Shown: positions 28,101-42,038, numbered from the stretch's first letter. The stretch: 64,000 nucleotides of DNA from Ahaetulla prasina (GCF_028640845.1 NC_080540.1:135002420-135066419), one strand, 5' to 3'. The notes: generated by a model from the letters alone, not told the origin. Translations and numbers: made by a program.

Positions 28101-31100
28101 GGGGGCTCCCACTCTCTGGAACGAGCTTCCCCCTGGTTTACGTCAAATACCTGACCTTCGGACATTCCGTCGCGAACTGAAGACCCATCTTTTTATACGC
28201 GCGGGGCTGGCTTAATTGGATTTTAAAAAGGGAATTTTACCAATTTTAAATGGGGTTTTAATTGACGATTTTTTAACATCAGGCTAATTTTGAATAAGTT
28301 TTTTAAGGGTATTTAAATTGTGTATATTTGTATTGTTGGTTTTATTTGCCTGTACACCGCCCTGAGTCCTTCGGGAGAAGGGCGGTATAAAAATCAAATT
28401 AAATAAATAAATAAATAAATAAATAAATTTATTTATTTATTCATATTTTTATACCGCCCTTCTCCGAAGACTCAGGGCGGTGTACAGCCAATAAAACAAC
28501 AGAAATCCTAAACAAATTAAAATACTATAACAAGTTTAAAAATCTGATTGGATGGAATATAAATATAAAGAAGTCAAAAAGGGGAATCCCGCCACTAAAG
28601 ATTACACTTATTATCAGTAGTGGCCAATAAGGTCAGAAGGCACAAAAAAAACAATGTACACTGAAGTGGATCTTCCATTTTTTTCCCTTCCTCTCTCAGC
28701 AAGTCATGGAAATGTAAAAGACTGCCTCTCTCCAATGATCTGTATTCTCCTTTGAGATCCCTCTGGAAGGGCACACTTCAGGTTCTATAAATTAAAGATT
28801 GTCATCTTGCAGGAATCAAGAAATGTATCTGTTTTGTCATGGGCCCTGGGACACTATACCCTCTGAAACAGATTGGTCCTGACCCTGCTGCCTTTCTGGA
28901 AATTGTCAAAAACCAGTTATTTGCCAAGCATGGGGGTTGTGAAGCCTGGGTGGGTTAACACAGCCTTATATAACTATTTTTTTAAACTTTTAACTCCTGC
29001 TTTTGTTTTTAATTATATGTTAGTATTATACATTTTAAAGTTTTATATTATGGTTTCTGTTTAATCTTTATTTGCTACTCAGACCCGCTCTGGTGAACTG
29101 GGCAGCTATCTATATTTAAATAAATAAAAGCAGGAAAGTGCTTCTCTACTTACTGCATCGGTCGATTGCTGCCAACACTGTACATTTAGTCGCTAAAGGC
29201 AAGAGATGCAAGAACAGATTTTTCTTAGAAAATGGGCAAAATTCTGGCTACATTTGTCGCCTTTTAAGAAGGTTCCAGATTAGCTCTTAAATTAACTATA
29301 GAAATCTGAGAATTGTGAATCATCCACCTGGGGAAAATGTTAAACTCCTTGCGGGCCTGGCGTGAGAAGGAAGAAGACGGGAACAGGAAGGAGAAAATCT
29401 GCTCTGGGCACTGAAGAGAAAGATACAGCCTCACCCCAAGTCAAGGACAACACAAATGCCATCAAACTTCAGCAGTGTCGGCAATAATTAACACAGGCTT
29501 CCCACAGTTTCAGGGAAGAATTCCCAGACATGTTTAGAAAGACTGGGACCTTTTGCATTCACAGCCTCTGCTCAGCCACAATTATTGGCATTGGGCACTT
29601 TTATTTTTGAAGGTGGTGCCAGTGAGCTACAGAGAAGAAGGTTCTAAGTTTAAATCTCTCTTTCCCCCCCCACCTGTCCCTTCTCTCTCTCTCTCCTCTC
29701 TCTCTTTTTCTCTCCTCTCTCTCTCTCTCTTTCTCTCCCCTCTTTCTCTCTCCTCTCTCTCCTCTCTCTCTCTTTCTCTCCTCTCTTTCTCTCCTCTCTC
29801 CCCTCTCTCTCTCTTCCCCCCCCCCACTCCAATGCATGACCTGCCATTTCAATTTATTTCACTGTAAGAACATATATGTGTAGACACTTCTTACCTAAAA
29901 GCTTTCAAGCAAGCTTCGGGAATGTGTTCTTTGTCATATTTCTTCAGGGCATCCAGGAAAGCATCTACTTTGCCCATCATGGATTTTGCTGCTTTCCAAC
30001 TTCTGTCTTTTGGTATCTTGCCACCTGGAGCAGTAAGAATCAGAACTGCTGCTGTTACATTAACCACTGCTTCTGGAGGAGATCCAAAAGACTTCAGCTC
30101 TGTCAGGTTGTTCTAAAAAGGTAGCCAAAGATGGGGGAGAAGAGAAAGAATTTTTAAACAATGAAATAGTAAATTCCATGATTAAGAAAATAATCCATAT
30201 CCGTATAAACTACAATATATCTGTGTTAGCACAGCAGCAGAATATTACAGGCTTTGGTATGGCATTTGAGCTTGGATGTTACCTAGTTGAGTAATGAAAT
30301 GTAAACAAGTAAACAACCAAGCTCAGAGAGCACCAAGGATCCCAGTTCAACCTGGAGCTACAAATATTCTCTTCTAGTGGAATTTTGGATTTACCGAATT
30401 TTGGAGCAGTACTTCAGAAGCTTCATAGTCAGTGCAGTTTCAATCCTTGACAAAGCCTTCCAGGGTAGGGGCTCAGTCTAAAAGGGATCTTGGATTCTTG
30501 ATATGCAAAACAATCTCAGGCTGGGGGCTTTGCTTTTGTTTTTACTTCATATTTTGTTGAATGAGATTTATTTCCAAAGTTATTTGAAGTTTCAAACATG
30601 AGAAACTCTGCACTTTTACAATTGATGGCTTGAAAATGGTTCCTGTAAGAGGAATCAATTATCTAGACCACATTTCTGCCTCTGGGATCTTCCTTCACGA
30701 AAATAGAAGCATATTTATCTACTTAATCAATGACATGTTGAAACAGAGTATATCACTAGAAAGGAGCACATCATTTTTAACGGCTGGTTGAAAACCTAAA
30801 GGATTTTACCTTATTAAGAGTGTCTAGAGCTTCCTGAGCAGCAATCAGTGCTGGTTCAGCTTTAGCCAAATCAGTTTCGCAAGCCCTTTGCTTTTCTGAT
30901 ACGTTCTGGGGAAGGAAATATGAATGTTTTTCAAGTTGTTTGGGAAAATGTATTTCTTAGTTCAGTTATAAAATTCAGATCACCTCAAGATTCCCTTGTT
31001 AGAGCAACAAAAAATTTCCGTCATAAAGTAAGAGAGTAATTGTGGACATCAGCTGTGAGTAATCTCAAAAGCTTTGTAATTGAAACTTTCCCAGAAGGGG

Positions 31101-34100
31101 AGTTCTGCTTTTAGGAAACTCAATGAATGAATTCAGAGGAACTGCCACATAAAGAAAAGCACTATCCATTCTATCTCCTGACCATTGCAGATTCATCCTC
31201 ATATATGATTGGCATATCGTGTAATGCAATTTTCAGTGTCTATAGAGATCCTTTGTCATCCAGGTCATGGTTGCCCGAAACGTGCTTTCTTTCAAAAGGT
31301 AGCTGGATTTTCTTGTTCTGCTTGAAGTTGTTTCGCTTCTCATCCAAGAAGCTTCTTCAGTTCTGACTGAGTGGAGGAGAATGGAAGGATTTATATTTTT
31401 TGCAGTCATCTGGTCAATAGCCCTCTTTCTGATGAGAATTGCTGAGGACACTTGGAGGTTTATATGTGCCCTCAGAGTCACTTGAATCCTCTAGTCTGCA
31501 ATTCCCCACCCCCTGAAGATCCATTCATATCCTGAACAAGAATGATTGCAAGGAATATAAATCCTTCCATTCTCCACCATTCAGTCAGAACTGAAGAAGC
31601 TTCTTGGATGAGAGGTGAAACATCTTCAAGCAAAACAAAAAAAATCCACTTGTCTTTTGAAAGAAAGCATCTTTGGGGGAGTTTTCAGTGCTCCAATACA
31701 CATTAGAGAGAGCATTAGAAAGGAGCAGATCTGCAGGGAACAATGTGTGGCTTCATGGCTAAATTCTTCAGTATTTTTTAATACACAAATTCTTAGCTTA
31801 ACTTGGTGCCAAGTTTTTGTTTTTAATATTCAGAATAGTAACTGCTTTAATTTTTTATGTCATTTTTACTGATATTATTTTAATTCTTGATTGGGAGCTT
31901 CTCAGAAATTGGTATAAGATGGGCAGCTATATGAACATTTAAAATAAATAAATAAAGGTAACAGAGTACACTGTAGCAAATCCAACAATAATATCAATTT
32001 CTCATATTTGTTTAAAACATTTAATCTTATCTTTAAATTATGACCTCTTCTTCCAAATAAACATTGTCTTCTAATGAGCAAAACTAGTTAGTGGGACTTG
32101 GGGCAACGGGCAATTGGTTAAAAAACTATTGTGGGTTATACATATAATTAATGTTAAAATGGTTGGTTAGAGACTATGAGAGCTCATCACAGCTGAGGAA
32201 CAATATCTTGGACAACCAATGAAGGTGAGAGCTAAATTCTACTAGCAATCCTGATCTATGAAATGGATCCTGTCTCGACTTACATGATCAGAAACTACCG
32301 TAATAAACCACTGGCCTCACTTGGTTAAAAGAAAGATGCCAGGAATTAAAGCAAAACAAAATAAAACAAGGTGTTTTAGTTCCTTCCAGATTTATAGATA
32401 GAAAATGTGTCTCAGGCCAGCATTTGGTTCTCGCATAGGCCTCCATATGCATTCTTGGCTTAATTGGCAGTTTTCTCTTTCTACCTCTTTTACAAGGTGA
32501 GCAACTGCCAGTGCCAAATCAAATCAAAATAATAAAAAAAAAAACCTACCAAGTTAATGACTTGCACTTTGAGTTCCTCTTCATCAGCAATTGCTTTTTC
32601 CCTGCTCACTTTCTCCGTTTCAACTCCTACCACATGAATCAGTTTGTCAGCATCTTCATTCTTGTGCTTAAGCTCCAGCTCCTGAACAGCGAGTTTGGCT
32701 TTCAGATCATCAACCTATAAAGTTCCACAGGAAGACAAACTCTAAAATACATGTATGTTTACAGCTACTCCTAATGAAATGCGTTGACTTCTTACGTTTA
32801 CTTTTCTAGTCTCTTAGAAATGGATTCTGGCTACATGGGATTATTTCAGAGAATAGTTGTTCTTAAAATAAAAAAAATCAAATCAAATCAAATCAAAGCA
32901 GGAAGATGGAAGAAGAGGAGATTGTGGGAAGTAGATTGTGACACATTGACACACCTAAAAACCTAACTTACACCATTGAAAACTGTGGGTCTCTGGTATC
33001 TTAATATAACTTTTATGTACATCCTAGTAAAATATGAAATATTTATCCCAAATAGTGCTAATACCTATTCAAGAAATTTAAACAAACCAAGTAAAATCAT
33101 CCCTGAGAGGGTAATGCGTCTGTCAGCTTGTGAAGCTTTCCTGACCTATTCCCAAGTTGCCATAGGCAGGGGGATGGGAATTCGAGCCTCGCAGCTGCAC
33201 AGAGGAAATCACACCTCAGTCAAAACAAAACACATCCCACTGGCCAAAGTCAAGGCCATCTCCACGGAGACCCACAATGGCCAGAGGGAGTGACTTCTAT
33301 GACCCATGAAATTGCTTCATTGGGGAATGTGAACTGGTGACACACCTTGGGGGGACGGGGAAACAGGGTCAGAGGCAAGGTGCAAACTGGGTGAAGTCAG
33401 AGCTGGCTTCACTTGGTTCGTGCCAACATGACGCTCCTAATAAACAACTGGATTTTTTGTGCTAAATGGCTTGAGGCTCCTGATTATTATTAGCGCATTG
33501 GTCGGAACCCTGTCAGCTTGAGCATTTCTGCCTATTCTGCATGATTGGCTCAGAATTCTTGTTTTCTTTGCAATTAACATTTTTTTAGGAGACTGGTTAA
33601 GTTCAGAAAGAGTCGCAAGAAGAAAAAGTGAAGCAGCTTTTCACCAGCCAAAATGGACTCGCATGTGATTGCTTTTAATAAAACAAAAAGACCCTAAAGA
33701 TAGGACATTCTTAAATGGCATATGCAGCTTCCCCCACCCCACCCCACCCTTTTACATTTCCTTGGAGTCAGAATCAACTCAGGCAATAATGAGAATACCA
33801 TAATCCCACCATTTCTATGCCAAATATTCAAAGGCATTCTGAAGAGGATTTGTGGCTGGCTTCAGGTCTGGCAGCACAACATGATGAAAACAAGTAGAGA
33901 AACTCAGTGCTCGGTCCCAAACCACTGCAAGCTCAGCAGCAGGAAAATCTCTTTAACTCTATTGCACAGGAAAGAAAGAAAATGAAAAACAAAGCAACCC
34001 CAGGAGCCTGATCCTTGGAAATCTGTTCATCCAGCAGACGAATCCTTATTAGCTTTAGGGGGGATTTGTGATCAGTTCTGCACTCAGCGGTGCAAACCCA

Positions 34101-37100
34101 TCAAGGTAGCATTTCCCTTGCAGGACTTACATTCAGGAAGCTGGAAGGGTGTCCCTCTAAAGAGGAAATGTAGCCACAGATTGTAAAAAAAACAAAACAA
34201 AAAGGAAAACAAAAGGAAAACATTTGCCACTCTCTGAATTACATGTTGATAAACTAGCAGGAAATCAACCCAACGCTTCAACGTTGTCAGTATCAGGAGA
34301 CTGCATAGGACTGAAGTTGCTTTCAAACTACTGCATAATCTTTGTATGGAAGCATCTTTTCTCCTCTGGGCATCCTCCCCACCTCCTCGCATAAGATAAA
34401 AGAAAACAAGGCTCAGTCCATTGCAGTAGGCTTTAGAGGGAGGTTTTGAACATTTCCTCCATCCATATACAATCAGTGTTCCCATCTCCATTTTTCTGCT
34501 ATGGTACTCAGGTTCCTTATCTCCTAACCTGATTAAGCTTTTAAAGAAGAACAGACAGGTGGGGTGGAAATTACTCAGCTCCAGGCTGTATATAATTTTA
34601 CACACTAGATAATTGCAGTGGCAGTGGAATATTAGACAGTGGATTAAAGGTAGTATTTGAATGTGGCTGCTCATCCAGACAAGTTTTCAGTTACATGCAA
34701 TTATCTTTAGCATATTATAGGAGAACTTGACATAAACTTAGAGAAAAAAATATTGCCCTATAGAATATCTTTCATCTCAGATTGGAATTTCAAGACTAAA
34801 CAGAGTATTTTTGTGCCACTCAAATCCTCCAAGACTAAAATAGATCAGCCAAGATGCTTTCTAGATGGATCTTGTTAAACCTGAATTGAAACAACCAGTC
34901 ACTGTATGATAATACTCTAAACCAAGGGTCCCCAACCTTGGCAACTTTAAGCCTGGTGGACTTCAACTCCCAGAATTCCCCAGCCAGCAAAGCTGGCTGG
35001 GAGTTGAAGGCCTCCAGGATTAAAGTTGCCAAGGTTGGAGACCCCTGCTCTAGACAGCCAACGAGGGTTCCACAATGAGATCTGAAAATAGCTACAACCA
35101 AGAACATCCAATTCACCCACAAACCTGTGAAGCTGTACTCTGGAGTTTCATTAAGCCATTCTCCAGCCTCTCAATTTTAGCAATCAGTTCTTTTCTTTTT
35201 TTGGCTAAGAGGTTCTGGTAAAGTTTGATCTGTTCCAGGAAGGTCTTTGGGGTGGTATAATTATAACGCCTTTCAGTGGCCAGGTAGGTCTTGGACATTT
35301 CGTTGACGGTTGTATGGACGAAGGACATAAACAGGCTGATGGAGGTTTTAACTCCAAGCTGCAAGAAGGACCAGAAAATATCAGGCCAATTTGTGCAACA
35401 GCAACTTCGTTCTCTCTTTCCCCCTCCCCACTGTTCTTTCTGTAATTTAGAAGTTATTTATTGATCATTATCTTAATTAAATTAAGACTTGATTATATCG
35501 TTTATCATTTTTCACTAGCTGTAACAAAATCCACATATTTCCATACAAGCAATGCTGGGAATTTCCCTCTTGAGTAAGTCCCAGGCCCAATTGCTACTTG
35601 ATAAGGGTACATTTGCCTAAAGGGAGACAAACTGGATACCAAACAGAGAATAATGGAAAATTATTTGAATAAAGTTGGTTGACTGCCAAATAGCTTTTCC
35701 AACCATTCAGAAACTCTGCATTTGTTAACTTGAAGGAACTTTACTTGATCAATTTCAACGTTTCATTACTTATATTTCACTGTTCCTCCTTCCTCTAATT
35801 TTCTCTACAACAATCATGCTGTGAGATGGGTTTCTTTCCCAGAGAGATTCCATGTTGGAAAGTGGATTTGAATCTCGGCCGCATTGATCCTAACTGAACA
35901 CGGACTCATCGATCCTAATTCAACACCAATACCAACACCAACACCATTTTCATCAAATTACTACTCTCTTGCTCCGTCTTCTAAACAAATTTGGACACTC
36001 TACAGGGAAAAATTAAAATACAGTAACACACCTACAGTTAACTCACCTGAATTAGTTCAAGTTATATATAATGAGTACACTGAGCATGGAACAAAGGCAA
36101 TCGTTTGTCTAAGTTTGAATGAAAAGCATTTATTTGGGTTCCTGTCTCTGCCCAAGGTCAGTGAACCTGGTAACATTAAAAACTGCACATTCTGAAAGGC
36201 ACCAAATAAACAGGCAACTCAGAGAATGCATGTTTTACACCTAATTGCATTTTGGAAATTTTAGCTTCAAATACTGCAATGACATGCAGATGATAAGTTA
36301 ATGTTATTCTGCAGATTTGAGGTTTTGTATGCCCTACATTCCTTTCTCTAAGAATCTGATATAAACACTGTGGTATAAGAAACAGAATTATTAATACTAA
36401 ATGTACTTAGGAAGAGAAAGCATGTATAGCAAAGAAACACAGACATAAAGGCTCTAGTCAATATTAGCATTTTTGACAAGTCCCAGGAGAACACTGATGC
36501 TAATGCTATATGCAAATAAAATTACATTGGGCTTATACTGCAGTTTTTAAAAATCTGGAATATATGTCAAATGAAAAATAAATAAATGTATCATGCTCTT
36601 TCCAGGAAACAAAAGCTCCAGGCCAAAATCTATAAAGTGGTATTTTCAAGCCAACACTATGTGAAGCAGAAATTATAACATAAAAGAGAGACATAATGAC
36701 AGAAAGAGACATGGAAAATATAACTGCTTATGTAGAAAATATCCATACTGGCGTCAAAATCCAGCAACAGCTAGTGAAGAGGGAGTCACAACCCTTCCCA
36801 AGGTTGGACAATTTGTAACTAAGCAAACAATATCTTTTTTCTTATTAAAGCTAAAGGTTTTCCTTGTCTTTATAAAGCCTGTTTCTAAGATTTCTTGTCC
36901 TTTGAGCAATTCTATTAACATTTGCAAAACAAATCCCCTGATTTGTGACCTGATTCAGAGGGAGTCCGCGGACTTTATGGGCATTACGGAGACCTTGCTG
37001 GGCACAGAAGGGGGTGTACCCCTGGTTGAACTGTGCCCTCCGGGTTTCCGTGCATTCCATCAGCCGAGGGCCCAGGGTAGGGGTGGGGGGGTGGCGGTTG

Positions 37101-40100
37101 TGATTAGGGAAAGTCTGGAGCCGAGGGAGTCCACTGTTCCTCAGATAGCTGGCTGTGAATCCCTCCTTGTGAAGTGGGGCCATCGTAATCAGATGGGGTT
37201 GTTGATCACGTACCTGGCTCCTTGCTGCGTGGCTACAGCACTACCTGAACTACTGGAGGTGCTTGCTGGCGTGGCGGTTGAGATTCCCAGACTTTTGGTC
37301 TTGGGAGAGTTCAACTTGCCATCGGCCGGCTTGTCATCAACAGTGGTTCAGGAGTTCCAGGCCTCCATGACGGCCTTGGACCTGATTCAAGTAACTGATG
37401 GCCCTACACACATTGGGGGAGGCGCGCTAGACTTGATTTTTATCTCTGGTAAATGATCTGGATTTAGGAGACATAGTGAAAGAACCGTTGTCATGTTCAG
37501 ATCATTTTCTCCTTCACCTAGACTTTCGAACCGCTGCTCACCACCGCAGGGAGACGGAGCCGATGCGTTGGTTCCGTCCCAGGCGCCTGATGGACCCAGA
37601 GAGGTTTCTGACGGAGCTTGGGCCGTTTCCTGAGGATCTTACCCACGGCACGACTGAAGAACTAGTTGCGGCTTGGGAACGGGCCGCGGCTGGGGCTTTG
37701 GACCGTGTCGTGCCTTTGCGGCCTCTGACCCGGCGTAGATCTCAATTGGCTCCCTGGTTCTCCGGGGAGCTGAGAGAGATGAAACGCCGGAGAAGACGCC
37801 TAGAGAGTGTTTGGAGGTCCAGTCGTTCCGAGGCTGATCGGACACTAGTGAGGTCCTTTACTAGGACCTACCTAGTGGCAATGAGGGAGGCGAAACGTTC
37901 CTACGTTTCCACCCTCATTGCATCGGCAGATAACCGCCCGGCCACCCTGTTTCGAGTGACCCGTTCCCTCCTTCAACAGGAGGGACGGGATGACCCCCTG
38001 CAGGGACGAGCCGAGGAGTTTAACGGTTATCTATACGATAAAATCGTTCAGCTTCGTGATGGCTTGGATCATGATTGCGATGATTCAGCCGAGGTGGCAG
38101 AGACTCGTCTTGTTGAGGTTATTTGGGATGAGTTTGATTCTGTGGCTCTCGAGGACGTGGACAGGTTGCTGGGGAGGTTGCATGCAACTACGTGTTCACT
38201 GGACCCGTGCCCTTCCTGGTTAGTACTGGCTGCTCAGGAAGTGACACGAGGCTGGCTCCAGGGGATTATAAATGCTTCTTTGGCTGAAGGGGCTTTCCCC
38301 ACCGCCTTGAAGGAGGCGGTGGTGAGACCCCTCCTGAAGAAGCCTTCCCTGGACCCAGCTATTTTGGGTAATTATCGTCCAGTCTCCAACCTTCGCTTTT
38401 TAGCGAAGGTTGTAGAGAGTGTGGTTGCATGGTAGCTTCCCCGGCACCTGGAGGAAGCTGTCTATCTAGACCCGTTCCAGTCCGGCTTCCGACCCGGTTA
38501 CAGCACGGAGACGGCTTTGGTCGCGTTGGTGGATGACCTCTGGAGGGCCAGGGACAGGGGTTGTTCCTCTGCCTTGGTCCTATTAGATCTCTCAGCGGCT
38601 TTTGATACCATCGGCCATGGTATATTGCTGCACCGGTTGGAGGGGTTGGGAGTGGGAGGCACCATTTATCGGTGGTTCTCCTCCTATCTCTCCGACCGGT
38701 CGCAGACGGTGTTGACAGGGGGGCAGAGGTCGTCCTTGAGGTGCCTCACTTGTGGGGTACCTCAGGGGTCGATTCTCTCGCCTACCCTGTTCAACATCTA
38801 CATGAAGCCGCTGGGTGAGGTCATCAGTGGTTTCGGGGTGAGTTATCATCTTTACGCTGATGATACTCAGCTGTACTTTTCCACCCCGGACCACCCCAAC
38901 GAAGCGGTCGAAGTGCTGTCCCGGTGCCTGGAAGCCGTACGGGTCTGGATGGGGAGAAACAGACTCAAGCTCAATCCCTCCAAGACGGAGTGGCTGTGGA
39001 TGCCGGCACCCCGGTACAGTCAGCTGCATCCGTAGCTGACTGTTGGGGGCGAGTTAGTGGGCCCAAAGGAGGTGGTTCGCAACTTGGGTGTCCTCCTGGA
39101 TGGTCGGCTGTCCTTTGATGAACATCTGGCGGCCGTCACCAGGAGGGCCTTTTACCAAGTTCGCTTGGTTCGCCAGTTGCGTCCCTTCCTTGACCGGGAT
39201 GCCTTATGCACAGTCACTCACGCTCTGGTTATGTCTCAGCTGGATTATTGCAATGCTCTCTACATGGGGCTGCCCTTGAGGTGCACCCGGAGGCTGCAGT
39301 TAGTCCAGAATGCAGCTGCGCGAGTGGTAATGGGAGCCGCTCGTGGCTCCCACGTAACACCACTGCTCCATAGTCTGCACTGGCTTCCTGTAGTCTTTCG
39401 GATGCACTTCAAGATCCTGGTTACCACCTTTAAAGCGCTCCACGGCTTAGGACCCGGGTACTTACAAGACCGCCTGCTGTTACCTTATGCCTCCCATCGA
39501 CCCGTACGCTCTCACAGAGAGGGCCTTCTCAGGGTGCCGTCCGCCAAACAATGTCGGCTGGTGGCCCCCAGGAGTAGGGCCTTCTCTGTGGGAGCACCAA
39601 CACTCTGGAACGAACTCCCCCCTGGCTTACGTCAACTGCCTGATCTTCGGACCTTTCATCGTGAGCTTAAAACATATTTATTCATTCAAGCAGGACTGGC
39701 ATAAATAGTTGATTTTAAATTGGGGTTTTAATAATATTTTAAATTTTTAAATGTTTTAATTATCGGCCGTATAGTAATAGTTCATTTTAAATTCTTTTAA
39801 TTGTATATATTCTGTGTTTTTATTCTGGCTGTACACCGCCCTGAGTCCTTCGGGAGAAGGGTGGTATAGAAATTTAATAAAATAAATAAATAAATAAATA
39901 AATTATGCTCTATAGGCTTTATTTCTAAGTAAATGTATTAAGAATTACATTCTAATGCATATATTGCATTTATAAAAACATGCAATAATTCTATATTCCA
40001 TATTTTATTTAATTTTCCGGCATTACATGCCTTGACCATCAAAAAGGTAGGAGACATAAACCTAACTGGCTACAAGTTAAAAGGTTTCATCATGGAGATA

Positions 40101-42038
40101 CAAAATGTGCTAGGAGGATATGTACTTGATGTAGTTAAGTACCTGTGGGGAAATGCCTCAACTCTAATAAAATTTGGGAAGATCAAAGATGGCTACTCTT
40201 GAAGCACTGCTTTATATCTTAAATGATTATCTGAAACAAATATTCTGAGCAAAATAAAGGTTTTCAAAATGACATGCTGGTGTTAAGAAGACTTTTGAAG
40301 ACTCTTGAACAGCCAAGAAAATAAACAAATGGATCTTTGTATAAATCAAACCAGAGTTCTCACTTGAGGCACAAACAACCAGACTCTAATTATCTGATTT
40401 CAGACACATTAGGCAAAGATCCATCTTTCTGGAAAAAGGTGTAATACTGGGGAGGTAGAAGGAAAGAGAAGAAGATGGCCAACAAGGTGAACAAGTTCAG
40501 TTACAGTGGGCAATAGATGCACTGTTGGAAGGCCTGAAGGACTAGGCGAGGAAAAGGAGAAAATCTATCTAGATGGTTGCTAGGAATTTGCACCAACCTG
40601 ATCATATATAATTAATTATTCAATCTGTCATATATATATATGTAGGTCTTTGGTTATTCGGGTTTTCTCCCGCGTAAAATTGGAAGTGTCTTGGCGACGT
40701 TTCGACGAAGTCTCATTCGTCATCTTCAGGCTTCAGCTTCGTGCTTCTGGGAGCAATGTGTGATTGCAGCTGTTTCTTCCTTTTTAACTGCTAGTGGGAG
40801 TTTGAACTGATTGGGTGGGAGCTTGGCTGTGCTCTGATTGGATGGGGGTTTTTTGTGCTCTGATTGGCTGGGGGTGTGTCCTGTTTGGGTGGGGGCTTGG
40901 TTGTGCTCAGATTAATCTGAGTTGCAGGGGGATTTGAGCTGGTGAGTTACATTGCTGTTGTTTGGCTTCGTGTTTGTGGTCGTGCTACATCTTCATAGTG
41001 GGTGTCTGTCTGCTGTATGTATGGATTGGAGGGGTTTGAAATGGCTAATGTTGCAGCTGCGGTCTGGCTTCTGGTCCTTGGTCGTGCTTCCTGATCAGTT
41101 TGGGTTTGGGTCTGCTTTCTGGGTGGATGTGTGGTGGTGACATCCTGTGTGGACCTCGTGAGTGTGGGTCTGGTGTCATTCCTCGTGTTAGGGAGGAATG
41201 AAATCCCATGCACCGCCTGCCCCACCACATACATCGGACAAACCAACAGAAGAATAAGTGCACGCATTGAAGAACACAAGAACTCAGTCAAAAAAGAGGT
41301 ACCAACTTCTTCCCTGGTCCAACACCTTAAAGCCACAGGACACGATATTGACTTTAAAAAGACCAGAACTATCGCCAAAACTGAACACTTTAACAACAGA
41401 ATAATCAGAGAAGCCATCGAGATAGAAAAACGCCCACACAGCATGAACAAACGAGATGATACCTCCCGCCTACCAGCCATTTGGAAACCCACCCTTATTG
41501 ACAAACGAGTCCCTAACATTTATTTGAGTTGGTGAGCTGCATTGCTGTTGTTTGGCTTCACGTTCATGAGTGTGGGTCTTGCATCATTCTTCATGTTAGG
41601 AACTCATTTGTTGATAAGGGCGGGTTTCCAAATAGCTGGTAGGTGGGAAATGACGCAAGACCCACACTCACAAACGCAAAGCCAAACAACAACAATGCAG
41701 CTCACCAACTCAAATTCCCCTGCAACTCGGACTAACCTGAGCACAACCAAAACCCCCACCCAAACAGAACACACCCCCATCCAATCAGAGCACAGCCAAC
41801 CCCACCATCCAATCAGAGCACAGCCAAACCCCCAACCAATCAGTTCAAACCCCCACTAGCAGTTAAAAGGAAGAAACAGCTGCAATCACACATTGCTCCT
41901 AAAGCATGAAGCTGTAAACACCAGCCTGAAGATGAGACTTCGCCAAAACATTGCCAAGACAGTTCTAATTTTACGTGGGAGAAAACCCGAATAACCAAAG
42001 ACCTAGATACAAACACCCGCGAAAACCTCAGAAAACAA

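Larger units (their letters stand above)
40636..42030 (+). mobile_element. Penelope-like element remnant with inverted terminal repeats
   Basis: Left arm (40636-41000) and right arm (41660-42010) are inverted copies (for example TTGAGCTGGTGAGTTACATT against the complement of AATGCAGCTCACCAACTCAA). Between them lies a GIY-YIG endonuclease ORF. The reverse transcriptase is absent. The termini carry hammerhead-like cores, intact at 40696, decayed at 41926. PLEs typically show such arrangements. Confidence 0.8.

Noticed and set aside
29553..29867. ORFs rich in Leu/Ser or Arg/Glu
   Set aside because: They are translations of the CT/GA simple repeat.
34084..34674. 196-codon minus-strand ORF
   Set aside because: It has no recognisable domain and no splice context; composition looks like intron sequence.
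41197..41535. Homing endonuclease or DNA-repair GIY-YIG gene
   Set aside because: Its position between PLE termini and the CxxC...YIGQTNR pattern fit a PLE endonuclease remnant.
41926..41960. Functional hammerhead core at the right PLE arm
   Set aside because: CTGAAGA is present, but the stem and GAAAC boxes are lost.
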